A program made the position numbers and the translations under genes. From contig JBILMZ010000044.1 of assembly GCA_044375275.1 (NCBI GenBank), positions 1 through 18,826 on the forward strand: 18,826 nt of DNA, read 5' to 3'. The notes under the pieces are model-generated. The model worked only from the letters and a program-made list of their open reading frames with translations, did no database searches and was not told the DNA's origin. Origin of the DNA: SZUA-430 sp044375275 (GTDB lineage: Bacteria > Pseudomonadota > Alphaproteobacteria > Micropepsales > Micropepsaceae). Positions 1 to 7,497 of the stretch are shown here, one piece after another. The stretch's first letter is position 1. The number at the start of each line of letters is the position of its first letter.

Positions 1-222
1 GTTCAGGTCTGCCAGGGCATCGAACAGTTCATCCTTGGCACGCACCGGTGGAAGGCGAACGATGGTGAAGTCTCGCGGGCGGACATCATCCGGCACATGG
101 CCGCCACTTGCGAGAATGACCTGGTGACCCGCCTGGGCAAGGGCTTGCGCGACGTTCATGGACCGCATGAGATGACCGACGCCCAGCAGGTGTTGCGTCC
201 AGACGAGGATCTTGTGTGTCAT
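1..222 (-). CDS. Glycosyltransferase, MurG/COG4671-like N-terminal part (cut by window edge)
   Basis: I translated this by hand from the ATG at 222; 74 codons are visible and the 3' end lies beyond base 1. The product begins MTHKILVWTQHLLGVGHLMR, a beta strand followed by a glycine-rich GVGHLxRS loop. This is the N-terminal nucleotide-sugar-transferase pattern also seen in the gene at 2545-3747 (FGLGHIRRC). Then come an AQALAQAGHQVILASGG helix-strand unit and a DFTIVRLPPV strand, consistent with a GT-B fold. The ATG shares ATGA with the stop of the upstream glycosyltransferase (219-222) and has no clear ribosome-binding site of its own, so it is probably translated by coupling as the fourth cistron of the operon. 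Donor and acceptor sugars cannot be told. A glycosyltransferase-like protein is well supported; the exact family is less certain because only the first fifth is visible. Confidence 0.75.
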   Translation of the reverse strand, partial: MTHKILVWTQHLLGVGHLMRSMNVAQALAQAGHQVILASGGHVPDDVRPRDFTIVRLPPVRAKDELFDALADLN

Positions 223-1313
223 GTCAACACCGCGTCGATGTAGCCCCGAAGCAGTCGGCTGGTGTGCTCAAGCGAACGCTCCGTGTGGACAAATTCATGC
301 GCTTCAGCAGACATCTGGCGACGCAGGGTCGGGTCATTGGCCAGTTGCATGATGGCCGCTGCAAGGGCGTCGGGATCGTCGGGAGGGCAGAGCAGGGCGG
401 TGACGCCATCTCTTGTGACATCAGTGACGCCCCTGTTGCTGCACGCAACGACAGGCAGGCCACACGCCTGTGCTTCCAGATATGTAATGCCGTAGGCTTC
501 GCCAATACCGGGCCAGGCAAACACGTCAGAGCGTGACATCAGCGCGAGCAGTTGTTGATGCTCCAAAGCACCCAGAAATCTAACTGATCCCCGCTTCGAC
601 GCCGCGGAAAAACGCTGTTCTATTTCGGAACGAAACCGTCCGTCGCCGGCAATCACCAGGGAAAAACTGTCCTTGGGAAGAAGGGCGAGTGCGTCTGCCA
701 GAAGAAAGTAGCTGTCGCGCTTCCGTTCGTTGCGCATCATGCCCGCAGCAACGAGGCGCAATGAAGGAGTGGCAGGTGGAGTTCCGGCGGCTAGGCCCAT
801 ACAGTCAATGAAGGGCTTCAGGTCACGCACGCGTCCAGGGCAGAGTTGCTGAAGACAAAACCTGTCAAACGCGGTCATCGCCAGCAACAATTGCGCGCTT
901 CTAAGGGCGTCGGTGGTGGCGGCGTGTCCTGCATGCCAGGGCCCGTTCTGCCGCTTCGGCGCGTGGGAGCCTTCAGCAATCACATAGGGAATGCCAAGCC
1001 TCCCGGCGACCGTTGGCCCAATCCAGTCAGGCGACTTGTAATACACATGGTAGCTGAACCAGAGATCGGGTCGGGCAACCGCACCGCGCGCGATCTGCTC
1101 CAGCAAGCCCTCTGCCGCAAGCGCACTCGCTTCCATCGCCTCGCGCTGACGCGCCGCGTCTCCCTTCCCGTCGAAGGTGCGGGGCAGGGCCGGGCAATGA
1201 ACATTCATTCCGGCGCCAGTGAGTGCACGCTGAAACAACGTCGCAACGCGTGCAGCTCCTGAAGGTACCTTCGGATCTGCAATAACAAACGGGGAGTAGA
1301 AGCAGACGTTCAC
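219..1313 (-). CDS. GT4-family glycosyltransferase
   Basis: The 364-residue product has GT-B glycosyltransferase layout. The N-terminal Rossmann half starts MNVCFYSPFVIADPKVPSGA. A second half (from about residue 185) has the strand SLVIAGDGRFRSEIE (218-232) and FLGALEHQQLLALMSRSDVFAWPG (246-269). An intact E-X7-E motif of retaining GT4 enzymes is present at E272 and E280 (GEAYGITYLEAQACGLPVV). It presumably transfers a sugar from an activated nucleotide donor to a growing glycan or lipid acceptor at the cytoplasmic face of the membrane. The start is GTG at 1313, overlapping the preceding stop as GTGA, with a GAGG about 10 nt upstream. The stop overlaps the next gene's ATG. It is the third of four cistrons. 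Substrate is not predictable from sequence. Confidence 0.9.
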   Translation of the reverse strand: MNVCFYSPFVIADPKVPSGAARVATLFQRALTGAGMNVHCPALPRTFDGKGDAARQREAMEASALAAEGLLEQIARGAVARPDLWFSYHVYYKSPDWIGPTVAGRLGIPYVIAEGSHAPKRQNGPWHAGHAATTDALRSAQLLLAMTAFDRFCLQQLCPGRVRDLKPFIDCMGLAAGTPPATPSLRLVAAGMMRNERKRDSYFLLADALALLPKDSFSLVIAGDGRFRSEIEQRFSAASKRGSVRFLGALEHQQLLALMSRSDVFAWPGIGEAYGITYLEAQACGLPVVACSNRGVTDVTRDGVTALLCPPDDPDALAAAIMQLANDPTLRRQMSAEAHEFVHTERSLEHTSRLLRGYIDAVLT

Positions 1314-2548
1314 GACGCACCGACCTCTGCCCGAAGCATCTGCGCAAGCCGCTCATGCCCAGCTTCGGCATCAAAGCGCTGCATGTTGATCGTGAGCGCA
1401 CTCTCTGCCCATTGCTGCCGCAGCGCCGGCTGGCGAATGGCTCTCTCGATCTGGGCAGAGAGAGCCGCTGCGTCCGCGCGCTCGATGAGCGCGCCGGTGA
1501 CGCCGTCCTCAACAACCTCCCCGACACCGCCAGCCTTGCAGGCAATGACGCAGAGCCCGCGCGCATTGGCCTCAAGAATGACATTGGGTATGCCGTCCCG
1601 GTCCCCGTCAGCGGCCACATCAGCCGGAAAGACAAGAATGTCGGAGCGGTCCATGGCCGCGATGATTTGTTCATGCGCAGTTGCGCCATGGAAGGTGATC
1701 TTGTCTGCAATCCCGGACGCCTGCGCCGTCACCTTGAGCGATGGAAGCAGCGGACCACCGCCGAAATGATCCAGCCGATAGTGCAGGCCAGGAGGAAGCA
1801 GGCTCAAGGCGTCCAGCAGATGCCTTAGCCCCTTCTTCTCCACCGCGCGCGCCACGGCAAGAACGCGCACCGGATTGTCTGAATCGCCGCCATCTCGACC
1901 GGAGCCGCAAGCACGCGCAACCACCAGCGAGCGGTCGATCCCGTGGTGGATGAGTTGCACCGCGCGAGAGGGCACGAGGCTTTCAAGGCGCTGGCGGGCA
2001 GCCGTGTTGCAGGTCACCACCATGCGGGCATCTTCGAGCTTGGCTGAGAGGTCCCAGGCCGGATCCGTCCACGCGTCCTTGGCATGCGCCGAAATGCTGT
2101 ACCCGATGGACAGCAAGGCGGCGGCATACCGTGTGACGGACGCCGGACTATGCGAGAAGTGGCAGTAGATATGCCTTGCGTGGGACTTGATGGAGTTCGC
2201 GAGCACGCAAGCCTGCCCAAAGCGCCGGAACCGTGCACGCGATGGATCCTTCGCAAGATCACGCCGGAACAGCGTCCACGCACGATGAAACCCCGGAAGC
2301 CGGACGGAAGACATGACTGCCCGAAGGACACTGATTGGCGCGTCATGAAGATATTCGGGCAGATACTGGCAATGGGTCTGCAGCCGGTAGCGGGTGAGGG
2401 CGGCATCCTCGCCCGGGTTTCTGAGCGCGTGCAGGGAAAATCGTAGACCCCGCCCCTCCAGCCCTTCAAGCTCGCGTGCGATGAATGTTTCCGAAAGGCG
2501 CGGATAGCCTTTGACGACAATCGCAAGCGATGGGCCTGGGTCGCTCAT
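1310..2548 (-). CDS. GT4-family glycosyltransferase, WcaL/colanic-acid type
   Basis: The 412-residue protein begins with the strand LAIVVKGYPRLSETFIAREL (8-27); the PRLSETF-ELxGL pattern is typical of the colanic-acid/exopolysaccharide WcaL-like branch of GT4. The C-terminal half contains VRVLAVARAVEKKGLRHLLDAL (227-248), FHGATAHEQIIAAMDRSDILVFP (286-308) and DGDRDGIPNVILEANARG (314-331). The usual E-X7-E motif appears as D318...E326, a variant common in this branch. The expected role is transfer of one sugar residue during surface polysaccharide or glycolipid assembly; this follows from the family, not from any substrate-specific residue. The ATG at 2548 overlaps the upstream stop as ATGA and lacks an SD, arguing for translational coupling. 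No frame damage is seen. Confidence 0.9.
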   Translation of the reverse strand: MSDPGPSLAIVVKGYPRLSETFIARELEGLEGRGLRFSLHALRNPGEDAALTRYRLQTHCQYLPEYLHDAPISVLRAVMSSVRLPGFHRAWTLFRRDLAKDPSRARFRRFGQACVLANSIKSHARHIYCHFSHSPASVTRYAAALLSIGYSISAHAKDAWTDPAWDLSAKLEDARMVVTCNTAARQRLESLVPSRAVQLIHHGIDRSLVVARACGSGRDGGDSDNPVRVLAVARAVEKKGLRHLLDALSLLPPGLHYRLDHFGGGPLLPSLKVTAQASGIADKITFHGATAHEQIIAAMDRSDILVFPADVAADGDRDGIPNVILEANARGLCVIACKAGGVGEVVEDGVTGALIERADAAALSAQIERAIRQPALRQQWAESALTINMQRFDAEAGHERLAQMLRAEVGAS

Positions 2549-3747
2549 GGATGCGGGTTTTTGGCCGCCGCGCCAAGCCAGCGGCGGCTGCGCTCAATGA
2601 CGTTCGGCAATCCCTCGAGCAGTCCCGGCGGTGCATGGCGGGAGGGCGGGGGTTGGTCTGCAACACAGGCGAGCGCGCTCGCCATGAGCGACAGGTCACG
2701 CACACCATCTTCTTCCGGTTCGGGCACCCATCGCGCCAGGCGAAGCCGTTCGGCAGCCTGTGCGCGTATCGTTTGCTCGCAGCGCGGTACACGGCGCGGC
2801 ACCAGCACGGCACGCTTGTCGAATGAGAGGATCTCGCAGAACGTGTTGTATCCACCCATGGAGATAATGGCCTGGCAGTCGGCCACAAGATGCTCCATGC
2901 GCGGTTCGAACGTGATGCTCCGCAGCTTGGGAAGCTTTGCGATCCGCGCTTCGAACCCGTGACGGATCTCGGCCGCCATGAAGGGGCCAGGAACAATCAG
3001 CCCTTTCGGCAGCGCGTCGCCATGCGCTTCATAGGTCGACAGCACCCAGTCAATGAGTGTCTCTCCGTCACCACCACCGCCAGCCGTTATGAGGACGCGT
3101 TCGGCGATGTCTGGAACCGGATGGGCCAGGCGCGATGAAGGCCGCGTGCGCCGCAGGTAGCCCGTATAGCTCACCCGTGAAGTTGCCTCGGCGCTGAGGC
3201 CAATGCCCAGGAGCGGATCGCAAACGGCAGGCAGGCCATAGATCAGCACATCATCGTAGTAAGTCTCGACGGCGGCTTTCGCATTCTTTCGTTGCCACTC
3301 GGCCGCCAGTGCAACCGGATCATCCAGTACATCCCGAAGGCCCAGCATCAGGCGGGTACCTCGCGACTTCAGGGCCTCAAGCGTGGACTCAAGTTCGCCA
3401 CGCAATCCTAGCGGCTCCTTGTCGACGATGAAAAGGTCGGGTTCGAAGCTCGTCGCGGTCTCGCGGATCAGCGAGGATCGCAGCGCCGTCGTCGACTGGA
3501 TGGACCCGTGAGCGCCAAGGGGCACATAGTCGCCGCTCCTCAGCTTGATGATCCCGGGCACCCGCACGAAATCGACACGGGTCTTGAAGTCGAAGCTCCC
3601 GATGATCGGAGAGCCGGAAACGATCAGCACCTTGAGCTTCGGGATCGCCTCCGCAAGCGCGTGCGCAATGGTTCGGCACCGGCGGATATGCCCCAGGCCA
3701 AAGCTGTCATGGCTGTAAATCAGCACGCGGGCCGTGGATTTGGAAAT
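2545..3747 (-). CDS. COG4671/MurG-like glycosyltransferase, first gene of the operon; start codon uncertain
   Basis: The product carries the motif VLIYSHDSFGLGHIRRC at its N terminus and, in the C-terminal domain, AGGGGDG (215-221) and MGGYNTFCEIL (290-300, numbered from the GTG). These are the glycine-rich loops of MurG/GT28-like GT-B enzymes annotated as predicted glycosyltransferases (COG4671). The first conventional start is GTG at 3726, which gives 393 residues but cuts directly into the first beta strand and has no SD. An in-frame ATT at 3747 has AAGAGG (3754-3759) exactly 6 nt ahead and would add ISKSTAR, giving a more usual N terminus; a TGA at 3763-3765 closes the frame upstream. I therefore extend the gene to 3747, tentatively. 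The gene heads the four-gene operon and is divergent from the ABC protein gene. Acceptor and donor are unknown. Confidence 0.85.
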   Translation of the reverse strand: MSKSTARVLIYSHDSFGLGHIRRCRTIAHALAEAIPKLKVLIVSGSPIIGSFDFKTRVDFVRVPGIIKLRSGDYVPLGAHGSIQSTTALRSSLIRETATSFEPDLFIVDKEPLGLRGELESTLEALKSRGTRLMLGLRDVLDDPVALAAEWQRKNAKAAVETYYDDVLIYGLPAVCDPLLGIGLSAEATSRVSYTGYLRRTRPSSRLAHPVPDIAERVLITAGGGGDGETLIDWVLSTYEAHGDALPKGLIVPGPFMAAEIRHGFEARIAKLPKLRSITFEPRMEHLVADCQAIISMGGYNTFCEILSFDKRAVLVPRRVPRCEQTIRAQAAERLRLARWVPEPEEDGVRDLSLMASALACVADQPPPSRHAPPGLLEGLPNVIERSRRWLGAAAKNPHP

Positions 3748-3765
3748 GATGAACCTCTTGGGTCA

Positions 3766-3794
3766 TTGTCAGTGGCGGCGTTCAGCGCCATTAT
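3766..3794 (+). promoter_or_regulatory. Predicted sigma70-type promoter for the ABC-like gene
   Basis: TTGTCA (3766-3771, five of six matches to the -35 consensus) is followed by a 17-nt spacer and CATTAT (3789-3794, four of six to the -10). Transcription would begin near 3801, leaving a leader of about 75 nt before the ATG at 3876. The element lies just upstream of the start of the divergent glycosyltransferase operon, so both units could share control from this 128-nt gap. Motif match only. Confidence 0.4.
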
Positions 3795-3875
3795 TTCACG
3801 AACAGGCACGGCGGCAAAGCATGCTAAGCACGGCAAACTGATTCAGGCGTTGGCGGAGAATATCTGAAAATCGGC

Positions 3876-6560
3876 ATGCCCCAGCATCAAACGCTTTACC
3901 AATATATCTGGCAGCATTCGCGGCGCGACCAGCTCGTGATCCTCTGCATCGCGCTCCTGGCGCAGCCCTTCTATTTCCTCACGCTGACCCTGCCAAAGCT
4001 GATTATCAACGGACCCATCCAGGGGCAGGGCTTCGAGACCCCGGGCGCGACGCAGTCTTTCCTGCAGATGACTTTGCATGTGCCGACCGTTTTGCAGGGC
4101 TGGCTTGGAAGCGCATGGAGCCTTTTCGAGGGCATCCCGTTGGAGCGGCTGCCTTATCTTTTCGCGCTGAGCTTTGCGTTTCTGGCTCTGGTCGGGTTCA
4201 ACGGCTTCCTCAAGTTCCTCGTCAACACCATGAAAGGCAGGCTGGGGGAGCGGCTCCTCAGGCGCTTGCGTTTCGAACTGATAGATCGGGTGTTGCGCTT
4301 TCCGCCGGCCCACGTTCGGCGCGTGAAGCAGTCCGAGATTGCCTCCATGGTGAAGGACGAGGTTGAGCCGCTTGGCGGCTTCACCGGCGACGCGATCGTT
4401 TGGCCGGTGTTCCTTGCCGGACAGGCACTGACAGCCATGATCTTCATCTTGAGCCAGAATTTCTGGCTCGGTGTTGTGTCGGGTGGGATCGTTGTCATTC
4501 AGGCAATAATCATCCCGCGGCTGAGAAAGCCGATCCTTCAGCTTGGCAAGCTGCGTCAGTTGCAGGCGCGGGAACTCGCAGGTCGTGTCGGCGAGATCGT
4601 CGACGGCAACGCCGACATTCGCGTGCAAGGAACGGCAAACTGGGAACGGGCGGAAATCATTGGGCGATTGGCGCGCATTTTCGACATTCGCTTCGAGCTC
4701 TACCAACGCAAATACTTCGTCAAGTCGCTGAACAACTTCATCGCGCAGCTCACGCCGTTCATATTCTACGCGGCCGGCGGCTACTTCGTCATCATGGGAC
4801 AGCTTGACGTCGGACAGCTCGTTGCCGTGATCATCGCGTACAAGGATCTGCCGGGCCCGATCAAGGAGTTGATCGACTGGGACCTCCAGCGTCAGGACGT
4901 GGAAATCAAGTACAACCAGGTCATGGAGCAGTTTCACCCGGAAGGCATGCGGCCTCCCGAGACGGCGACAGACCTGCCGACGACATCCGCGGACTTCGAG
5001 AAAATCGAAATCAAGAACGTCCGGGTCGCCGATGATGCAGGTTTCATGCTGCTCGAGGATGTTGATGCCGAGCTGGCCTTGAACCACTCGGTGGCGATTG
5101 TCGGGCCTGCGGGCGGCGGCAAGGAAGCCTTCGGACAGGTGTTCTCCAGGCAGTGCATCGTGAAGGAAGGCTCGATCAAGGCGGGAGACACTGAGTTGTT
5201 CGCCCTGACGGACGCGGTTGCCGGTCGCAACATTGCCTATGCGGGCGCTGACGCCTATTTCTTTCCGGTCGATATCAGGTCGAACCTGCTTTACGGGCTG
5301 AAGACCGTGGCGCGCTCCGTGGACGCGGGTTCGGATCCGGAAAAGAAGAAGCTGCTCAGGGAAATGCTCCGGACCGGAAATCCGCCGCTCGATGCCTTGC
5401 AGGACTGGACCGATTACGGCGCGCTGGGGACAACGGATGTCAAGGCCGTGATGGATAGGATCATCGAAGTGCTTGAGATCGTTGGCCTCGAAAACGATGT
5501 TTACCAGTTCGGACTTCAGGCGCGCCTCGACCCGGTGGCCAATAGCGAGGCCGGCAGCCGGATCGTGGAGGCGCGCCTCGCCTTGCACGACCAGCTCGAG
5601 CAGCCGCACCTGACGGGCCTCGTCGAGCGCTTTGATCCTGCAGCTTTCAATCGCAACGCATCAATCGCCGAGAACATCCTCTTCGGCGCAAGTGCGGATC
5701 CCGATTTGCAACCTCGTCTTCTGCCAAAGCTTTCGCACTTCCAGCGCGTCATTGCAGAGGAGGGGCTCGAGAAGCATCTCGTCGCGATGGGGCTGTCAAT
5801 TGCCGAAACGATGGTGGAGCTGTTCTCTGAACTGCCCGCCGACCATCCGTTCTTCGAGGAATACGGTTTCATTCCATCAAGCGAGCTGCCGCACTTCCAG
5901 CTGGTGATCAAGCGGGCGAAAAGCGAGACGCTCACCTATGCGGATCGATCCGCGCTGTCGTCGCTGCCGCTTTCCTACATTGATGCGCGCCACCGCCTGG
6001 GCCTCCTCACGCCGGAAATCATCGAGCGGCTCCTGGCGGCCCGGAAGACCTTTGCAGAGACACTGCCCGACAGCCTGAAGCCCAGGATCAGCTTCTATAA
6101 TGAGGACGCCTACAACGCGGCCGCAAGCATCCTGGACAACATCCTGCTGGGGCGCGTGTCCCATGGCGTGGCACAGGCCCAGGAGCGTGTCGGTGCGCTC
6201 ATCCGCGAGACACTGGACAAGCTCGACGTGCGCGACCTGATCATTGAGGCAGGCCTTGGCTTCAACTGCGGATCCGGTGGCAAGCGCCTGTCAACCGTGC
6301 AGAGGCAGAAGCTTTCACTGGCACGCGCCGTGATCAAGGACCCGCGCCTGCTTGTGGTGAATGGGGCGTTGGCAAATCTCGATGACGCACAGAAAGTGCA
6401 GGTCGTGGAACGTGTCCTGTCGTATCGGCGTTCCAAGGCCACGCTCTGGGTTCTGACGCGCGAAGAACTGGCGGGAAGGTTCGACAGGACAATCATGTTC
6501 GATCAGGGTCGCCTGATATCCGACATCCGGAACAGCGATGCAGGCGAGAAGGTGGCATGA
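3876..6560 (+). CDS. ABC exporter-like membrane protein with degenerate, enlarged nucleotide-binding domain
   Basis: The 894 residues comprise an ABC-exporter membrane domain (helices near 18-40, 93-116, 175-215 and 285-320) and one C-terminal ABC ATPase-like domain from about 375. Walker A is GPAGGGKEA (410-418): the Lys is kept but the usual Ser/Thr is Glu417. The Q-loop glutamine position is Ala458. The signature LSGGQ reads LSTVQ (805-809). Walker B ends NG (829-830) instead of Asp-Glu, and the H-loop His is replaced (Thr861/Arg862). Walker A and signature are about 395 residues apart; typical ABC domains have roughly 110, so about 285 residues are inserted. The frame is open throughout and codon use matches neighbours, so this is not a decayed gene. 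A GGAGAA (3855-3860) lies 15 nt before the ATG, a poor distance. The cyclic-nucleotide-binding gene follows after 19 nt. It may be an exporter or flippase with altered ATP use, or a regulatory pseudo-ATPase; substrate unknown. Confidence 0.88.
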   Translation: MPQHQTLYQYIWQHSRRDQLVILCIALLAQPFYFLTLTLPKLIINGPIQGQGFETPGATQSFLQMTLHVPTVLQGWLGSAWSLFEGIPLERLPYLFALSFAFLALVGFNGFLKFLVNTMKGRLGERLLRRLRFELIDRVLRFPPAHVRRVKQSEIASMVKDEVEPLGGFTGDAIVWPVFLAGQALTAMIFILSQNFWLGVVSGGIVVIQAIIIPRLRKPILQLGKLRQLQARELAGRVGEIVDGNADIRVQGTANWERAEIIGRLARIFDIRFELYQRKYFVKSLNNFIAQLTPFIFYAAGGYFVIMGQLDVGQLVAVIIAYKDLPGPIKELIDWDLQRQDVEIKYNQVMEQFHPEGMRPPETATDLPTTSADFEKIEIKNVRVADDAGFMLLEDVDAELALNHSVAIVGPAGGGKEAFGQVFSRQCIVKEGSIKAGDTELFALTDAVAGRNIAYAGADAYFFPVDIRSNLLYGLKTVARSVDAGSDPEKKKLLREMLRTGNPPLDALQDWTDYGALGTTDVKAVMDRIIEVLEIVGLENDVYQFGLQARLDPVANSEAGSRIVEARLALHDQLEQPHLTGLVERFDPAAFNRNASIAENILFGASADPDLQPRLLPKLSHFQRVIAEEGLEKHLVAMGLSIAETMVELFSELPADHPFFEEYGFIPSSELPHFQLVIKRAKSETLTYADRSALSSLPLSYIDARHRLGLLTPEIIERLLAARKTFAETLPDSLKPRISFYNEDAYNAAASILDNILLGRVSHGVAQAQERVGALIRETLDKLDVRDLIIEAGLGFNCGSGGKRLSTVQRQKLSLARAVIKDPRLLVVNGALANLDDAQKVQVVERVLSYRRSKATLWVLTREELAGRFDRTIMFDQGRLISDIRNSDAGEKVA

Positions 6561-6579
6561 ACGGAGAAGGGCACATCTC

Positions 6580-7047
6580 ATGAGCATTCATGCGGAAGTT
6601 GATCTGCTGCGGAAGGTGCCGTTGTTTGCGAGCATCGACACGGCGAAGCTGAAGCTCCTGGCATTTACCAGCGAGCGATTGACCTTCCCGGCGGGTGCAA
6701 CCCTCTTTCACGAAGGAGAGCGCGGGGACTCCGCCTATCTGCTGCTGAGTGGAAAGGTCGATGTTTCGCTGAACTCGGCGCAGGGTCCTGTGGTCGTGGC
6801 GACCATTGGCCAGCACAACATCGTGGGCGAAATGGCGTTGCTTGGAGACATGCCCCGTACCGCATCCATTATCGCGAGCGAGCCGGTAGAAGCCCTGAAG
6901 ATCAAGAAGGATCAGTTCTTCCAGTTGCTGCGTGACCTCCCGCAGATGACGCTCGAGATCATGCGGGAACTGGCGATCCGCCTCAACAATGCGAACAAGG
7001 AACTCTCTGCCGCGCATGCCCGCCTGAATGATCCGGAGAGGCGCTGA
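6580..7047 (+). CDS. Stand-alone cyclic-nucleotide-binding domain protein
   Basis: The 155-residue product is essentially a single CRP/PKA-type cyclic-nucleotide-binding domain. It has an N-terminal helical lead (VDLLRKVPLFASIDTAKLKLL), the beta-roll FPAGATLFHEGERGDSAYLL (36-55) and the phosphate-binding cassette GEMALLGDMPRTASI (83-97). The Glu84 and Arg93 expected to bind the ribose and cyclic phosphate are present, so nucleotide binding looks possible. After the C-terminal helices there is no helix-turn-helix, so it is not a CRP-like transcription factor. I chose the ATG at 6580 because GGAGAAGG (6563-6570) sits 9 nt ahead; a longer frame from 6538 would overlap the ABC gene. It sits 19 nt after the ABC-like gene and 3 nt before the thioesterase gene, pointing to an operon and perhaps to gating of the membrane protein by cAMP or cGMP. 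That functional link is inference. Confidence 0.9.
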   Translation: MSIHAEVDLLRKVPLFASIDTAKLKLLAFTSERLTFPAGATLFHEGERGDSAYLLLSGKVDVSLNSAQGPVVVATIGQHNIVGEMALLGDMPRTASIIASEPVEALKIKKDQFFQLLRDLPQMTLEIMRELAIRLNNANKELSAAHARLNDPERR

Positions 7048-7050
7048 ACC

Positions 7051-7497
7051 ATGGCAATTGATCGCAGCAATCCGTCACTCTATCCGCCCAACATCCAGGC
7101 GATCCTCAAGCGCCCGGCGCCCGCGGCAGTCATTCTTGGGCAGGAGCTTCTGGACGTCGACACCGCAACAGGCAGCGTAAAGGTCGCCTACACCGTGTCC
7201 GATGCGCTGGAAAACCGCTTCGGGGCGCTGCACGGCGGCATGACAGCGGCAATGATGGACGATGTCATTTCTCTGGCCGCAGGTCTCTCCGTCGAGTGGG
7301 GACAGATCACCCCCACGCTCGAGATGAAGGTGAGTTACATCCGTCAGGGCAAGCCTGGCTCACGGCTGGTGGCTATCGCGCGGACGGTGCGGCGGGGCAG
7401 CACGGTCGCCTTCATCGAAGCTGAACTTTCGGACGAGGCCGGAGCGCTGATCGCAACTGCCTCCTCGACAATCGCGATAACGCCGCTGAAGCGCTAG
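7051..7497 (+). CDS. PaaI-family hotdog-fold thioesterase
   Basis: The 148-residue product matches the PaaI/4HBT hotdog-fold acyl-CoA thioesterases in length and motif order. The signature NRFGALHGGMTAAMMDDVIS has His61-Gly62-Gly63 and an acidic pair Asp70-Asp71 on the central helix, one of which would be the catalytic carboxylate. It is followed by the strand TPTLEMKVSYIRQGKPG (87-103) and a C-terminal sheet ending in ATASSTIAI. It probably hydrolyses a cytoplasmic acyl- or aryl-CoA thioester; the acyl group cannot be inferred. The ATG at 7051 has GGAGAGG (7035-7041) 9 nt upstream. It is the last gene of the ABC/cyclic-nucleotide operon. Its TAG shares the palindrome CTAG (7494-7497) with the stop of the convergent xthA. 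Confidence 0.88.
   Translation: MAIDRSNPSLYPPNIQAILKRPAPAAVILGQELLDVDTATGSVKVAYTVSDALENRFGALHGGMTAAMMDDVISLAAGLSVEWGQITPTLEMKVSYIRQGKPGSRLVAIARTVRRGSTVAFIEAELSDEAGALIATASSTIAITPLKR

Noticed and set aside
1027..1710. 227-codon minus-strand frame across the junction of the two GT4 genes
   Set aside because: It overlaps two well-supported glycosyltransferase genes in another frame and has the Arg/Ser/Cys-rich composition of a shadow frame.
3843..5609. 588-codon open frame antisense to the ABC-like gene
   Set aside because: Its composition (rich in Arg, His, Asp, Leu, Val, no domain pattern) is what antisense reading of GC-rich coding DNA gives. The plus-strand frame has recognisable membrane and ABC features.
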